Part shown: piece by piece, positions 16,487 through 25,289 of the stretch
Numbering within the stretch: position 1 is the stretch's first letter
How the letters are laid out: every line of letters starts with the position of its first letter
Source of the DNA: Anaerolineae bacterium
GTDB lineage: Bacteria; Chloroflexota; Anaerolineae; Aggregatilineales; Phototrophicaceae
Length of the DNA: 64,000 nucleotides
Direction of reading: 5' to 3'
Assembly (NCBI GenBank): GCA_022824365.1
Contig: JAJEAA010000015.1
Location: 180,737-244,736 of the forward strand
Made by a program: the position numbers and the translations under genes
Notes under the pieces: generated by a model
Databases searched by the model: none
What the model was told of the DNA's origin: nothing
What the model saw: only the letters and a program-made list of their open reading frames with translations

Positions 16487-17935
16487 ATGAACGCGCCGCG
16501 ATCTCTATCTGAACGACCCACCATAGAGCCGCGCTGGCTTTTCCCGCTGGCGGACGCCTTGCTCGCATACGCGGTCTTTGGCATCGCCTATATCCTGCGT
16601 TACGACTTGCAGATCATACGTCCGCTTTTGGATCCCGGTCAGCGCGACTTCGGACCCTATATCCCCTTTGCCATCATTTACGCGCTGCTGATTCTGGTCA
16701 ATTATCAACGCAACAATCTGTACCGCAATATCGCCGGCCGAGCCTGGCTGGAAGAAGTTTATCTGATCGCGAGCAGCGTGGCTGTTTCCATCGTCATCGT
16801 GCTGGCGATGTATTATATCTTGCAGCCGCTGGTGACAAGCCGCTTGATGCTGATTTATGTCGCCGCGCTGACGCTGGTGGTGGGCGCCGCGTCCCGCTTG
16901 ATACGGCGCTGGGTGTTGGCATACCTGCGGCATCACGGGATTGGCATTCGCCGCGTCTTGATCGTCGGCATGGGCGATGTCGGGCGCTCCTTGCTCGGCA
17001 TCATGTTATCCCGCCCCGAGCTGGGTTATCTGCCCATCGGCTTTCTGGATGATGATGCCGAGAAGAGTTCGGCCGGCATGGGACGGGTGGAGGCATTGGG
17101 CGGTACCGCGCAGTTGTTGTCAGCCATCCGGTCACACATGGTCGATACGGTTATTATCACATTTCGCTGGAAGCATTACGATCGCATTCAGGAGCTCACT
17201 GAAGTCTGCCGCGAGGCCGGCACTGATTTGCGGATCGTGCCGGAAATCATGCAGCTTAATATCCGGCAAGTGCAGGTCGAGAATTTGGATGGCGTGCCGC
17301 TCTTGGGCATCGGCGCGCATCGCTCGTTCAGCCGCAGCAATCAGTTGATAAAACGCGGGCTGGACCTGCTGCTGGTCATCATCAGCTTTCCGATTTGGGC
17401 GCCCATCAGCCTGCTCGTCGCGCTCGCTCTCATGCTGGAAGGCGAGGGTCCGGTTCTGTTCTGGCAGATTCGCGTCGGGAAAGACGGACGGCAATTCCGG
17501 ATGGTGAAGTTCCGCAGCATGGTCGAGGGCGCGGAAGACCTGCACGAAGATATGCTGCGCGAATCGGGCGAAGACCCGCGCCACGCCAAATTCATCGACG
17601 ACCCGCGCATCACCCGCGTGGGCAGATTCCTGCGGCGCACCAGCCTGGACGAATTGCCGAATCTCATCAACGTCGTCCGCGGGGAAATGAGTATGGTCGG
17701 TCCCAGGCCGCCTACCCCGCGCGAAGTCACCCATTACGAACCGCGGCATACGCGTCGCTTGCAGGTTTCACCGGGCATCACCGGCTGGTGGCAAGTGCGG
17801 GGCCGCAGCAACGTGCCCTTCGACGAGATGTGCGAAATGGACATGTATTACATCGACAATTGGTCAATCTCGATGGACATTGAGATCCTGATGCTCACGA
17901 TACCACGCGTCGTCTTGCGCAGCGGCGCTTACTGA
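16487..17935 (+). CDS. Polyprenyl-phosphate sugar phosphotransferase (WbaP/WcaJ-type)
   Basis: 482 aa. Four to five N-terminal membrane helices (about residues 20-145), a central Rossmann-like CoA-binding domain (RVLIVGMGDVGRSLLGIML) and a hydrophobic helix before the catalytic domain (LDLLLVIISFPIWAPISLLV). The catalytic part shows FWQIRVGKDGRQFRMVKFRSM, TSLDELPNLINVVRGEMSMV and GPRPPTPREV, then GITGWWQVRGRS. This family transfers sugar-1-phosphate to undecaprenyl phosphate, the first step of exopolysaccharide assembly. It follows a GT4 gene, which fits. Confidence 0.93.
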   Translation: MNAPRSLSERPTIEPRWLFPLADALLAYAVFGIAYILRYDLQIIRPLLDPGQRDFGPYIPFAIIYALLILVNYQRNNLYRNIAGRAWLEEVYLIASSVAVSIVIVLAMYYILQPLVTSRLMLIYVAALTLVVGAASRLIRRWVLAYLRHHGIGIRRVLIVGMGDVGRSLLGIMLSRPELGYLPIGFLDDDAEKSSAGMGRVEALGGTAQLLSAIRSHMVDTVIITFRWKHYDRIQELTEVCREAGTDLRIVPEIMQLNIRQVQVENLDGVPLLGIGAHRSFSRSNQLIKRGLDLLLVIISFPIWAPISLLVALALMLEGEGPVLFWQIRVGKDGRQFRMVKFRSMVEGAEDLHEDMLRESGEDPRHAKFIDDPRITRVGRFLRRTSLDELPNLINVVRGEMSMVGPRPPTPREVTHYEPRHTRRLQVSPGITGWWQVRGRSNVPFDEMCEMDMYYIDNWSISMDIEILMLTIPRVVLRSGAY

Positions 17936-18035
17936 TTGCATTTCTTTCTCCACCCCAAGCCCCCGGAACATCAAGACCTTCTCGCCCTAAATTATCTGAA
18001 TGAGAACATTTGCTCTATAACTCCACTCCAATTCC

Positions 18036-18044
18036 TGCTATAAT
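18036..18044 (+). promoter_or_regulatory. Extended -10 promoter, TGCTATAAT
   Basis: A perfect TGn-TATAAT, ending 6 bp before an ATG at 18051 and 191 bp before the PBP start. It implies either a long 5' leader for the PBP mRNA or a leaderless small ORF. Confidence 0.55.
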
Positions 18045-18050
18045 TAGCCT

Positions 18051-18239
18051 ATGAAAACCTGCGTCCATATCGCGACCGCCCACCCTTCATTCGCCTCGCT
18101 TTCCGGCCAGATGGCCAGATTGCCAGATTGCCAAAAAAACTTTTGTGTCGGCAAAGGCGCTGCGGTTATTGGAATCCATTGGAGAAAAATTGTTTCCCTT
18201 TTCCGAGACTTCCAATATTATTTCCAATCCGCTACATGA
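18051..18239 (+). CDS. Possible leaderless leader ORF before the PBP
   Basis: 62 aa beginning MKTCVHIATAHPSFASLSG, with no recognisable domain. Its ATG falls about where transcription from the extended -10 at 18036-18044 should start, and its TGA at 18237-18239 overlaps the ATG (18236) of the PBP gene. That geometry allows translational coupling. Composition is not clearly coding, so it may simply be an untranslated leader. Confidence 0.25.
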   Translation: MKTCVHIATAHPSFASLSGQMARLPDCQKNFCVGKGAAVIGIHWRKIVSLFRDFQYYFQSAT

Positions 18240-20509
18240 CAGTCCGACCGCTTTTGTCATACCTGCTTCTGGCTTTACTGATTCTCAGCGCCTGCGAGTC
18301 CGCGCTGCTGCAAGAATCGCGCGGGGGGACCGCGGCGACGCCAGTCCCGGTCGCGCAGACCACCAGTTCCGACCCGACCGAAGTCCTGCGGGAGTTCGTG
18401 ACGGCTTGGAATAGTCAAGACTTTGAGAAGATGTATGGCTTGCTCGCCGAGCGCAGCCGCGAGCTCTACCCGCAGGCGAGCTTCATCGACAAATATACGC
18501 TAACACATAGCGACCTGCGTTTTGGCGGCGTCCAATACACAGCCCGGGACGTCGAGTATCAAGGCAGGACAGCGATCCTAAAATACGATATCGCGATCGA
18601 GTCGCCGATTTTTGGCGTCGTGGTCGATGACGATCGAGTGATGCGCATGGTTGACGAAGGCGGCTGGAAGATCGCCTGGTCGCCGATGGATATTATCCAC
18701 GGCATGTCCAGCCGAGCACGCTTGAACGAGCGAACGGAATTCCCGCAGCGCGCCAATATCTACGCCGATGATGGCCGTCCGCTGGCGCAGCAGGACGGGC
18801 TGGTCTACAGCCTTTACGCGATCCAGCAGGATATGCTCAGCATTGACGACTGTATTGGCACGCTCGCGCTCGTGACGCGGCAGCAGCTAAATACCCTGCG
18901 GCGCATCTTCGTGGATTACCTGCCCGAGACGTTTTTCCACATCGCCGAGATTGACAGCGACCAATACGAAACGCATCAGCAAGCGCTGGCCGCGGACTGT
19001 GACATCCGCGTCAGCGATGGTCCGCTCAACAAAGCGCGTTCGTATCAATCGCGCAGTTATTACGGGCACGGCAGCGCCACCCATGTCGTCGGCTATATTG
19101 GCGCGGTGCCGGCTGATGAGCTCGACCGTTGGGAGGCGCGCGGTTACTCCGCTCGCGACTTGGTGGGCCGGGCCGGTATTGAACTGTCGTACGAAGAGAC
19201 TCTGGCGGGCAAGCCACAGCGTTATCTGCGGATTTTGGAAGGCGGCAGCACCGTCATTCGCGAGCTTGCCGGCGCAGTCGGCCAGGCCCCGCGTCCGGTG
19301 ACGCTGACCATCAATCGAGACTTGCAAGCGATCATGGCGCAGACCATGTCCGACGCGGTCAATTATGCTTTTCCCAATTGGGGCGGCATCACCACTGGCG
19401 GCGCGCTCGTCGCCATGGAAGCGACCAGCGGGAAGATCCTGGCGCTGGCGAGTTATCCCAGTTTCGATCCGCACATATTCAACCGGGACACGGAGTACAA
19501 CGTGCTCAACGCGATCACGCGTCTCAATGGCGATCCGCGCAATCCCTTTATCAACAAGGCTCTCGCCGAGCAATATACACCGGGCTCGGTCTACAAAATC
19601 GTGACGGCGCTGGCGGCCGCTTCGGAAGATATCTGGGCGCGCGATGCAATATTCGATTGCGATTACTATTGGTACGGCGAAACCTATGGCGACTCGCAAG
19701 CAGTGCGGACCGATTGGCGCTTGCTGGAATCACCGCCGAAGGACCCGGCCGGCTCCGTCACCATGGCGGACGCGCTGGCGGCCTCCTGCAATCCCTTCTT
19801 CTATGAAATGGGCGCTTTGATGTTCGAGGCGGACCCCAACATGCAGAGCGGCTATGCGCAACTGCTCGGTTTCGGCCGGCAGACCGGGATACGCGCGCTG
19901 GGCTTGGAAGCGGCGGGTGATATCGCGCCGCCAGGCGAGATCACGACCGCTATCAACAACGCCATCGGGCAAGGCGATGTCGCCGTCACTGTCATACAAA
20001 TGGCGCAATTGACCGCGGCCATCGCCAACGGCGGCAACCTCTGGCAGCCTTACGTCGTAAGTCACATCGGCAGTGAAGGCGAGCCGGACTTTCAGATGGA
20101 GAATGAGCCGTCGCAGGTTGCCGCGCTGGACCTGGACGCGGAGGCATTGGACATCGCGCGCGCCGGCATGTGCAAGGTCACGACTGTCGAAGATCTCGGC
20201 ACGGCCTGGTTCGTTTTTGACGATGCGCCTTACACCATCTGCGGCAAGACGGGCACGGCCGAAACTGCCGGCAATCCCCATGCCTGGTTTGTGGCTTATT
20301 GGCCGCGAGAAAATCCGCAGATCGCCTTCGCCGGCGTGATGGCGCATTCGCGCGAAGGCTCGGAAGTGGTCGCGCCTATGATCCGGCGCATCCTGGACGA
20401 TTATCTGGGCGAGCCGCGCAAAGATTTCCCCGAGTGGTGGCAAGAGCCGTATATCCCGGTCAAGACGCAGCAGCAGGCGCTGGCGGAGTTGGCCGCCGCC
20501 GAGAACTAG
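18236..20509 (+). CDS. Lipoprotein class B penicillin-binding protein (transpeptidase)
   Basis: 757 aa. A lipoprotein signal (LLLALLILSACES, lipobox LSAC) anchors it to the membrane. An NTF2-like, MecA-N type domain follows (about residues 45-150), then a dimerisation-type region with GRAGIELSYEETLAGKPQRYLR, then the transpeptidase. All three active-site motifs are seen: SVYK in YTPGSVYKIVTALAA, SCN in LAASCNPFFYE and KTG in ICGKTGTAETAG. It cross-links peptidoglycan outside the membrane. The start at 18236 places the signal peptide correctly. It converges on a G5/3D wall protein with a 4-bp overlap. Confidence 0.92.
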   Translation: MTVRPLLSYLLLALLILSACESALLQESRGGTAATPVPVAQTTSSDPTEVLREFVTAWNSQDFEKMYGLLAERSRELYPQASFIDKYTLTHSDLRFGGVQYTARDVEYQGRTAILKYDIAIESPIFGVVVDDDRVMRMVDEGGWKIAWSPMDIIHGMSSRARLNERTEFPQRANIYADDGRPLAQQDGLVYSLYAIQQDMLSIDDCIGTLALVTRQQLNTLRRIFVDYLPETFFHIAEIDSDQYETHQQALAADCDIRVSDGPLNKARSYQSRSYYGHGSATHVVGYIGAVPADELDRWEARGYSARDLVGRAGIELSYEETLAGKPQRYLRILEGGSTVIRELAGAVGQAPRPVTLTINRDLQAIMAQTMSDAVNYAFPNWGGITTGGALVAMEATSGKILALASYPSFDPHIFNRDTEYNVLNAITRLNGDPRNPFINKALAEQYTPGSVYKIVTALAAASEDIWARDAIFDCDYYWYGETYGDSQAVRTDWRLLESPPKDPAGSVTMADALAASCNPFFYEMGALMFEADPNMQSGYAQLLGFGRQTGIRALGLEAAGDIAPPGEITTAINNAIGQGDVAVTVIQMAQLTAAIANGGNLWQPYVVSHIGSEGEPDFQMENEPSQVAALDLDAEALDIARAGMCKVTTVEDLGTAWFVFDDAPYTICGKTGTAETAGNPHAWFVAYWPRENPQIAFAGVMAHSREGSEVVAPMIRRILDDYLGEPRKDFPEWWQEPYIPVKTQQQALAELAAAEN

Positions 20510-22011
20510 CCGCAGTTGCCGGGCCAATTGCTGTTCGGCGTCCAGGCCGGCAAACGATAGGGTACCTTGGCGGGCGGGGACCCCAGCAAGTAAACATAAG
20601 TGTACTTGCGCCAGCGCACATAATCATGATCGCTGTAGCCAAGGTCTATCCAATAATCCGTGCCGCTTGGTCCGCCGCCGGTATCGCGGACGGTTCCAAT
20701 GCCGTATCCCGGCACGTAGAGTTGCGAGTAATAAGGAATGATGTTCGGCTTGGCGGCGATGATCCCCTTTGCCAGATCGGCGCCGGTCGAAGTATTGAGG
20801 TTGCCGCCATTTGACGTCGGGTTATAGCTGGTGACATAAACGCAGAGCCGCCGCCAATATTGCCGCGGACCGTTAGGCGTTTGCACCGTGCCCAGCGGGA
20901 CGGCTTTGGTCCCGTAGGCGACAATTCGGTTGACCGCCGCCTCGGCTTCGACCGTCTCGGTATGCTCCCGGCTCACTTCAATCCCGTTCTCATAACGAAC
21001 GCGGTAACGAAGCTCGCGCCTGCCATCGCGCCCCTCTTGAACCAGCGCGCGAGCATCAAGATTCAGGTTGGAATCGGGCCGATATTGCACAATATGTTTG
21101 ATGACCTCGCTTTCCGCCACCACCGCTTCGGTGACGCGAACGATCTCGATCCGCATATTTTCCTCGACCGCGGCATCCTCCGGCGGCCGCACGAAATCCA
21201 ATCCAAAGAGCGGCGCGTTCAGGTCAGTGAGGACATCCGCCACAGTCTCGGCGTTGGTCCGCGCATCAATATCGACGCCGTCCACTTTTAATACCAGCGG
21301 GATCGCGCGACTGATGCGAATTGTGACGGGTCCTGTGATGAGACTATCGGGAGACGGCGCCACCTCATCAGTTATGTAAAGCGAGAGGCCCGCCTCGTAC
21401 AGCGCGTCGCCGACCGTCTCGGCGGTTGATTCGATCGTGAACTCGTCGCCATCGTCGATGATGGTCAGGCGGGACGCGCGCCGTATTTTGATGCGCAGCG
21501 CCGGCACCGTCCAATCGGGCAAAGCCTCGTGATGAGCCAGCGCGCCGTTGACCCAGATTCTGTCGGCGTCGCTGACCGTGATGCCAGCCTCCATCAAGAT
21601 AGCCAGCGGCTTCTCCAGCGTTGTCTTCAGCTCGCGTTCGCTGCCGTTCTCCTCTACTGTGACCTTCCGCTTCCGCAGGACCGTGACAAGCATGCCTTCG
21701 GTCAATCTTTCGTTCGCGGCGGGTGATAGCGCCTCCGCCTCGGTCAATTCTATTCCTTGTTCAGCAAGCAGCTCGCCCACGGTGTCAGCCGAGGTCGTGA
21801 CTTGACGGGCGGCGCCAGCATAGTGAATAGCGACTTGTCGATAGCCACCCGCCTCAAAACCGGATGTCCTTGGGATGGCGCGGATGAATAAGGCGAGGGT
21901 AATGAATAGCGTGCAGAAGGTAAACACAATGACCAGGCTCGGCAGCCAGCGACCGCGCGTCAGCAGCCAATTGCGCCCTCTGGTAGAATCTGTCCGGCGA
22001 TTCCTGCTCAT
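20506..22011 (-). CDS. Cell-wall protein with DUF348 repeats, G5 domain and 3D-like domain
   Basis: 501 aa from the ATG at 22011 (an ATG at 22044 is possible). An N-terminal membrane anchor (LPSLVIVFTFCTLFITLALF) is followed by three DUF348 ubiquitin-like repeats with the phrase ETVGDALYEAG or variants, a G5 domain (about residues 325-410) and a C-terminal 3D-type domain (VYVTSYNPTSNGG, GIIAAKPNIIPYYSQLYVPG, GIGTVRDTGGG) that keeps acidic residues. The order resembles YabE and Rpf-like proteins that bind or cleave peptidoglycan. It converges on a PBP gene, consistent with a wall role. Confidence 0.88.
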   Translation of the reverse strand: MSRNRRTDSTRGRNWLLTRGRWLPSLVIVFTFCTLFITLALFIRAIPRTSGFEAGGYRQVAIHYAGAARQVTTSADTVGELLAEQGIELTEAEALSPAANERLTEGMLVTVLRKRKVTVEENGSERELKTTLEKPLAILMEAGITVSDADRIWVNGALAHHEALPDWTVPALRIKIRRASRLTIIDDGDEFTIESTAETVGDALYEAGLSLYITDEVAPSPDSLITGPVTIRISRAIPLVLKVDGVDIDARTNAETVADVLTDLNAPLFGLDFVRPPEDAAVEENMRIEIVRVTEAVVAESEVIKHIVQYRPDSNLNLDARALVQEGRDGRRELRYRVRYENGIEVSREHTETVEAEAAVNRIVAYGTKAVPLGTVQTPNGPRQYWRRLCVYVTSYNPTSNGGNLNTSTGADLAKGIIAAKPNIIPYYSQLYVPGYGIGTVRDTGGGPSGTDYWIDLGYSDHDYVRWRKYTYVYLLGSPPAKVPYRLPAWTPNSNWPGNCG

Positions 22012-22050
22012 CACCTGTAATAGCCCCGCGTATACGCCTGCCAATTACCT

Positions 22051-22069
22051 TTGTAGTAAACTATTACAA
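22051..22069. promoter_or_regulatory. Imperfect inverted repeat, candidate metal-regulator operator
   Basis: TTGTAGTA and TATTACAA face each other across a 3-bp spacer (7 of 8 positions pair). It lies between the divergent G5 protein and the zinc-type ABC transporter operon. The shape resembles Fur-family (Zur) sites, but it lies well upstream of the transporter -10 and would overlap the -10 of the opposite gene, so the target is uncertain. Confidence 0.35.
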
Positions 22070-22117
22070 ACGCAAGTGTTTCACAATTATATCGGATTCA
22101 AGCACCTCAAAAAGGGG

Positions 22118-22145
22118 TTGCGAACCGGTCAAAAGAGACTATAAT
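22118..22145 (+). promoter_or_regulatory. Promoter of the zinc-type ABC operon
   Basis: TTGCGA (22118-22123), a 16-bp spacer and a perfect TATAAT (22140-22145), 39 bp before the start codon of the binding-protein gene. Confidence 0.5.
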
Positions 22146-22184
22146 GAGACCTCGTATCAATAAGATGTGAAGGAGAGACTCAAA

Positions 22185-23480
22185 ATGCAACAAAGAATCA
22201 CCCTGATATTCGCCATTCTTGCGGCCCTTTTGCTGCCAAATATCAATGCGATCACGCAGGAAGACAAGCTCGAAGTGATCGCTTCCTACAGTATTCTTGC
22301 GGATGTCGTCTACAACATTGCGGGAGATCACATTGAACTCACGACGCTGATTCCGACCGGCGCTGACCCGCACAGTTTCCAACCGAGCCCGCGCGATCTC
22401 ACGCCGCTGGCGGAGGCTGATCTGGTCTTCGTCAATGGCGCTGGCTTTGAAGAAAGCTTGCTTGAGGTGATAGAAGGCGCGGCGGAAGATGTGCCAATCG
22501 TGGAAATATCGGCTTGCGTCGAGATTATTCCAGTTGGCGCTTCCGGGCATATGCATGAAGATGATGAGCACGCCGATGAACACGGGCATGCGCACGATGA
22601 CGATGATCACGCCGACGATGACGAAGATGAGCACGGTCATGATGATGATGACCATGCCGACGACCACGATGATGAGCATGCTCATGATGACGATGACCAC
22701 GCTCACGATGACGAAGATGAGCATGCGCATGATGACGATGACCACGCCGACGACCACGATGATGAACATCAGCACGGCGACATGGAAAGCCATTGCGATG
22801 AGCACGATGCCGAATTCGCTCAAATCATTGGCGATGACGAAGACGGTCATGCGCATGGACCCGTCCTCGGTCGGTTGGAAGATATCGAGTGCGGCGGGCA
22901 TGGTCATGGGCATGACCATGAAGAACACGCGCACGAAGAAGGCGCCTGTGACCCGCACGTCTGGATGGATCCGCACAACATCATCTATTGGTCGCTAATG
23001 GCTCGCGATGTGTTGAGCGAACTGGATCCCAGCCATGCGGAGGAATACGCCGCTGCCGCTGAGGACTACATTGGGGAACTGGTCGCGCTGGAAGCGGAGT
23101 TCATCTTGCCGCTTCTGGAAGAGCTGCCGGTCGACAAGCGCATCTTGATCACCAGCCACGATTCGCTGGGTTATCTGGCGGCAAGTTTCGATTTTGTCAT
23201 CATCGGCACGGTGATTCCTGGCGCTAGCACGCAGGTCGAGCCAAGCGCCAGCGAAGTGTCCGCCTTGATTGACCTGGTCAAGGAGACGGGTGTGGCGGCC
23301 ATCTTCGGCGAGACTATCGTGAACACAGCGGTCTTGGAGACCATTGCGGCTGAAACCGGCGCCGAGCTAGCGGTCATCTACACCGGTACGCTAAGCGTTG
23401 ACGGTCCGGCGTCCACATATCTGGATTACATGCGCTACAATCTGCGCACGATCGTGGAAGCGCTGGGCGCTGGCGGCTGA
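22185..23480 (+). CDS. Zinc/manganese ABC transporter substrate-binding protein (ZnuA/TroA family) with long His/Asp-rich insert
   Basis: 431 aa from the ATG at 22185 with AAGGAG 9 nt upstream. A signal peptide (about residues 1-24) is followed by the cluster A-1 start EVIASYSILADVVYNIAGD and the first metal His in GADPHSFQPSP. Between about residues 125 and 265 lies a very long His/Asp/Glu-rich segment with roughly 15-residue repeats. The fold resumes at CDPHVWMDPHN (metal His), then ITSHDSLGYLA and IFGETIVN. It captures Zn or Mn outside the membrane for the permease genes that follow. No lipobox is visible. The insert is much longer than the usual ZnuA histidine loop. Confidence 0.93.
   Translation: MQQRITLIFAILAALLLPNINAITQEDKLEVIASYSILADVVYNIAGDHIELTTLIPTGADPHSFQPSPRDLTPLAEADLVFVNGAGFEESLLEVIEGAAEDVPIVEISACVEIIPVGASGHMHEDDEHADEHGHAHDDDDHADDDEDEHGHDDDDHADDHDDEHAHDDDDHAHDDEDEHAHDDDDHADDHDDEHQHGDMESHCDEHDAEFAQIIGDDEDGHAHGPVLGRLEDIECGGHGHGHDHEEHAHEEGACDPHVWMDPHNIIYWSLMARDVLSELDPSHAEEYAAAAEDYIGELVALEAEFILPLLEELPVDKRILITSHDSLGYLAASFDFVIIGTVIPGASTQVEPSASEVSALIDLVKETGVAAIFGETIVNTAVLETIAAETGAELAVIYTGTLSVDGPASTYLDYMRYNLRTIVEALGAGG
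22600..22775 (+). repeat. In-frame tandem repeat coding for the His/Asp-rich loop
   Basis: About four 45-bp units built from GATGACGATGACCAC-type blocks, coding for variants of DDHDDEHAHDDDDHA. The repeats are imperfect and all in frame. Length variation by slippage or recombination would change the metal-binding loop without breaking the gene. Confidence 0.7.
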
Positions 23481-23515
23481 TAGCGCCTCTGTGCCCGGAT
23501 TGAGGCTGGCTGGCT

Positions 23516-24325
23516 ATGTCGATATTCAAGCGAAACAGCTTCGACGCCAGCCAGCCGGCACTCTTGGCGGAGCAGCTTTCGGCCGGTTACCCGGGCAACC
23601 GCCACGCCTTGTCGGATATCAGCCTCAACATCAGCGGGGGCGAGCGCGTGGCGGTCATCGGTCCGAACGGGGCTGGCAAGAGCACGCTCTTCAAAGCCAT
23701 CGTCGGCTTGCTGCAATTCACGCATGGTCATATTTCGATTCACGGCGTTGATTGCTACAGCAGCCATATCTATGTCGGTTACGTACCGCAGCAAAGCGAG
23801 ATCGACTGGAAGTTTCCGGCTTCTGTATTTGATGTGGTGATGATGGGCCGCAGCCGGCATATCGGCTGGTTCCGCCGGCCCCGCAAAAGCGACCGCGCAA
23901 TCGTCAACGACGTCCTGGACGATCTCAGTTTGGGCGATTTGGCGAATCTACAAATTGGCGAGTTGAGCGGCGGGCAGCGCCGGCGTGTCTTCATCGCGCG
24001 CGCGCTGGCGCAAGACGCCCGTGTGCTGCTGCTGGATGAACCTTTTGCCGGCGTCGACCAGACAGCCGAGCAAGAAATCATTGATACACTTGATACATTG
24101 ACGAATCAGGGTATCACGATTTTGCTTTCGACCCACCACATGCATAATGACGCCCTGCACTTCGACAAAGTACTTATATTGCGGCGGACGGTCATGGCTT
24201 ATGGCCCGCCCGGCGAGGTGCTGACCGCGCAAAACCTGCGCGCTGCCTATGGCGCGTCCGCGCCGGTGCTGCATCATGGCGATGACCGGTTGATGTTCAG
24301 CATGGATCACGATCGGGACTCGTAA
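23516..24325 (+). CDS. Zinc/manganese ABC transporter ATP-binding protein
   Basis: 269 aa. Walker A is GPNGAGKSTL (about residue 52), the Q-loop is YVPQQSEIDWKFP, the signature is LSGGQRRRV, Walker B is ARVLLLDEPFAGVD and the H-loop is LLSTHHMHND. The Q-loop sequence is typical of the metal (ZnuC/MntB-type) group. It drives import through the permease encoded next, 1 bp after its stop. It begins 35 bp after the binding-protein gene in the same operon. Confidence 0.94.
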   Translation: MSIFKRNSFDASQPALLAEQLSAGYPGNRHALSDISLNISGGERVAVIGPNGAGKSTLFKAIVGLLQFTHGHISIHGVDCYSSHIYVGYVPQQSEIDWKFPASVFDVVMMGRSRHIGWFRRPRKSDRAIVNDVLDDLSLGDLANLQIGELSGGQRRRVFIARALAQDARVLLLDEPFAGVDQTAEQEIIDTLDTLTNQGITILLSTHHMHNDALHFDKVLILRRTVMAYGPPGEVLTAQNLRAAYGASAPVLHHGDDRLMFSMDHDRDS

Positions 24326-24326
24326 C

Positions 24327-25187
24327 GTGGATATTGGCAGCTTACTCTCCGAGCCGCTCGGTTACGCCTTTATTCAGCGCGGCATGCTGGCGCTGATTTT
24401 GGTGGGCGGCATCAGCGCGGTGGTGGGCTGCTTTGTGGTCGTGCGCGGCATGTCGTTTTTTGGCGATGCGCTATCGCACGCTATACTGCCCGGCGTCGCG
24501 CTTTCTTATACGGCCAGCGGCGGCTATGTCGCCAGCAATCTCTTCCTGGGCGGCTTGGGCGCGGGGATTGTGTCGGCCCTAGTCATCGCCTGGCTGACGC
24601 GCAACCAGGAGCTCAAGGAAGACAGCGCCATCGCCATTGTATTCGTGACCATGTTCGCCCTGGGCATCGCCATCGTCAGCACGCAATCGAGCTATTCCGC
24701 CGACCTGACGCATATCCTCTTCGGCAGTATTCTCGGCATCAGCCAGAGCGATTTGCTAATGGTGGCGGCCATGGGCGCCGCCGTCCTGCTGATTATCCTG
24801 CTGCTGTACAAGGAGCTTCTGATCGTCAGCTTCGACCTCACGCTGGCGCACAGCTTGCGCTTGCCGGTGGAGCGGCTGCGCATCCTGCTGCTGCTGCTTA
24901 TCGCCGTCACGATCGTCGCCAGTTTGCAGGCGGTGGGCATCGCGCTGATGCTGGCGCTGCTGATCACGCCGGCGGCGACCGCCCGGCTGCTGGTCAAGCG
25001 GCTGCATCATATGATCGTCATCGCCAGCTTGATCGGCATCGTCAGCGGCGTGGTCGGCTTTTACGCCTCCTATTATCTGGACATCCCGTCGGGCGCTTGC
25101 ATCGTGCTGACGCTCAGCGTGATATTCGGCCTGGTCATCGCATTGCAGGCTGGGCTTGGGCAACTGCGAGAACGCGGCGGATCGTAG
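24327..25187 (+). CDS. Zinc/manganese ABC transporter permease (ZnuB/MntB type)
   Basis: 286 aa, with eight or so membrane helices. Motifs of the ABC-3 permease family are clear: VVGCFVVVRGMSFFGDALSH, then LPGVALSY, and near the C-terminus LQAVGIALMLALLITPAATA. It forms the membrane channel of the metal importer. The start is a GTG one base after the stop of the ATPase gene, so translation is coupled. The operon order is binding protein, ATPase, permease. Confidence 0.94.
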   Translation: MDIGSLLSEPLGYAFIQRGMLALILVGGISAVVGCFVVVRGMSFFGDALSHAILPGVALSYTASGGYVASNLFLGGLGAGIVSALVIAWLTRNQELKEDSAIAIVFVTMFALGIAIVSTQSSYSADLTHILFGSILGISQSDLLMVAAMGAAVLLIILLLYKELLIVSFDLTLAHSLRLPVERLRILLLLLIAVTIVASLQAVGIALMLALLITPAATARLLVKRLHHMIVIASLIGIVSGVVGFYASYYLDIPSGACIVLTLSVIFGLVIALQAGLGQLRERGGS

Positions 25188-25237
25188 CGAGAGCGGCGAA
25201 TATCGCGGAGGCGTCGACCTGGACGCGGCAAATAAAA

Positions 25238-25264
25238 CGGGCGACCCCGCCCTGGAATCGCCCG
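25238..25264 (-). terminator. Rho-independent terminator of the beta-helix gene
   Basis: On the minus strand CGGGCGA and TCGCCCG form a perfect 7-bp stem around a 13-nt loop, directly followed by TTTTATTT. It lies 26 bp after the stop of the minus-strand gene at 25290 and may also slow transcripts coming from the metal transporter. Confidence 0.7.
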
Positions 25265-25289
25265 CCTGAAATGGGTTGTTCGTTTTGGC

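Noticed and set aside
22600..22775. Regular short repeats that could suggest a CRISPR array
   Set aside because: The repeats have no spacers, are in frame and code for a His/Asp-rich protein loop; there are no cas genes.
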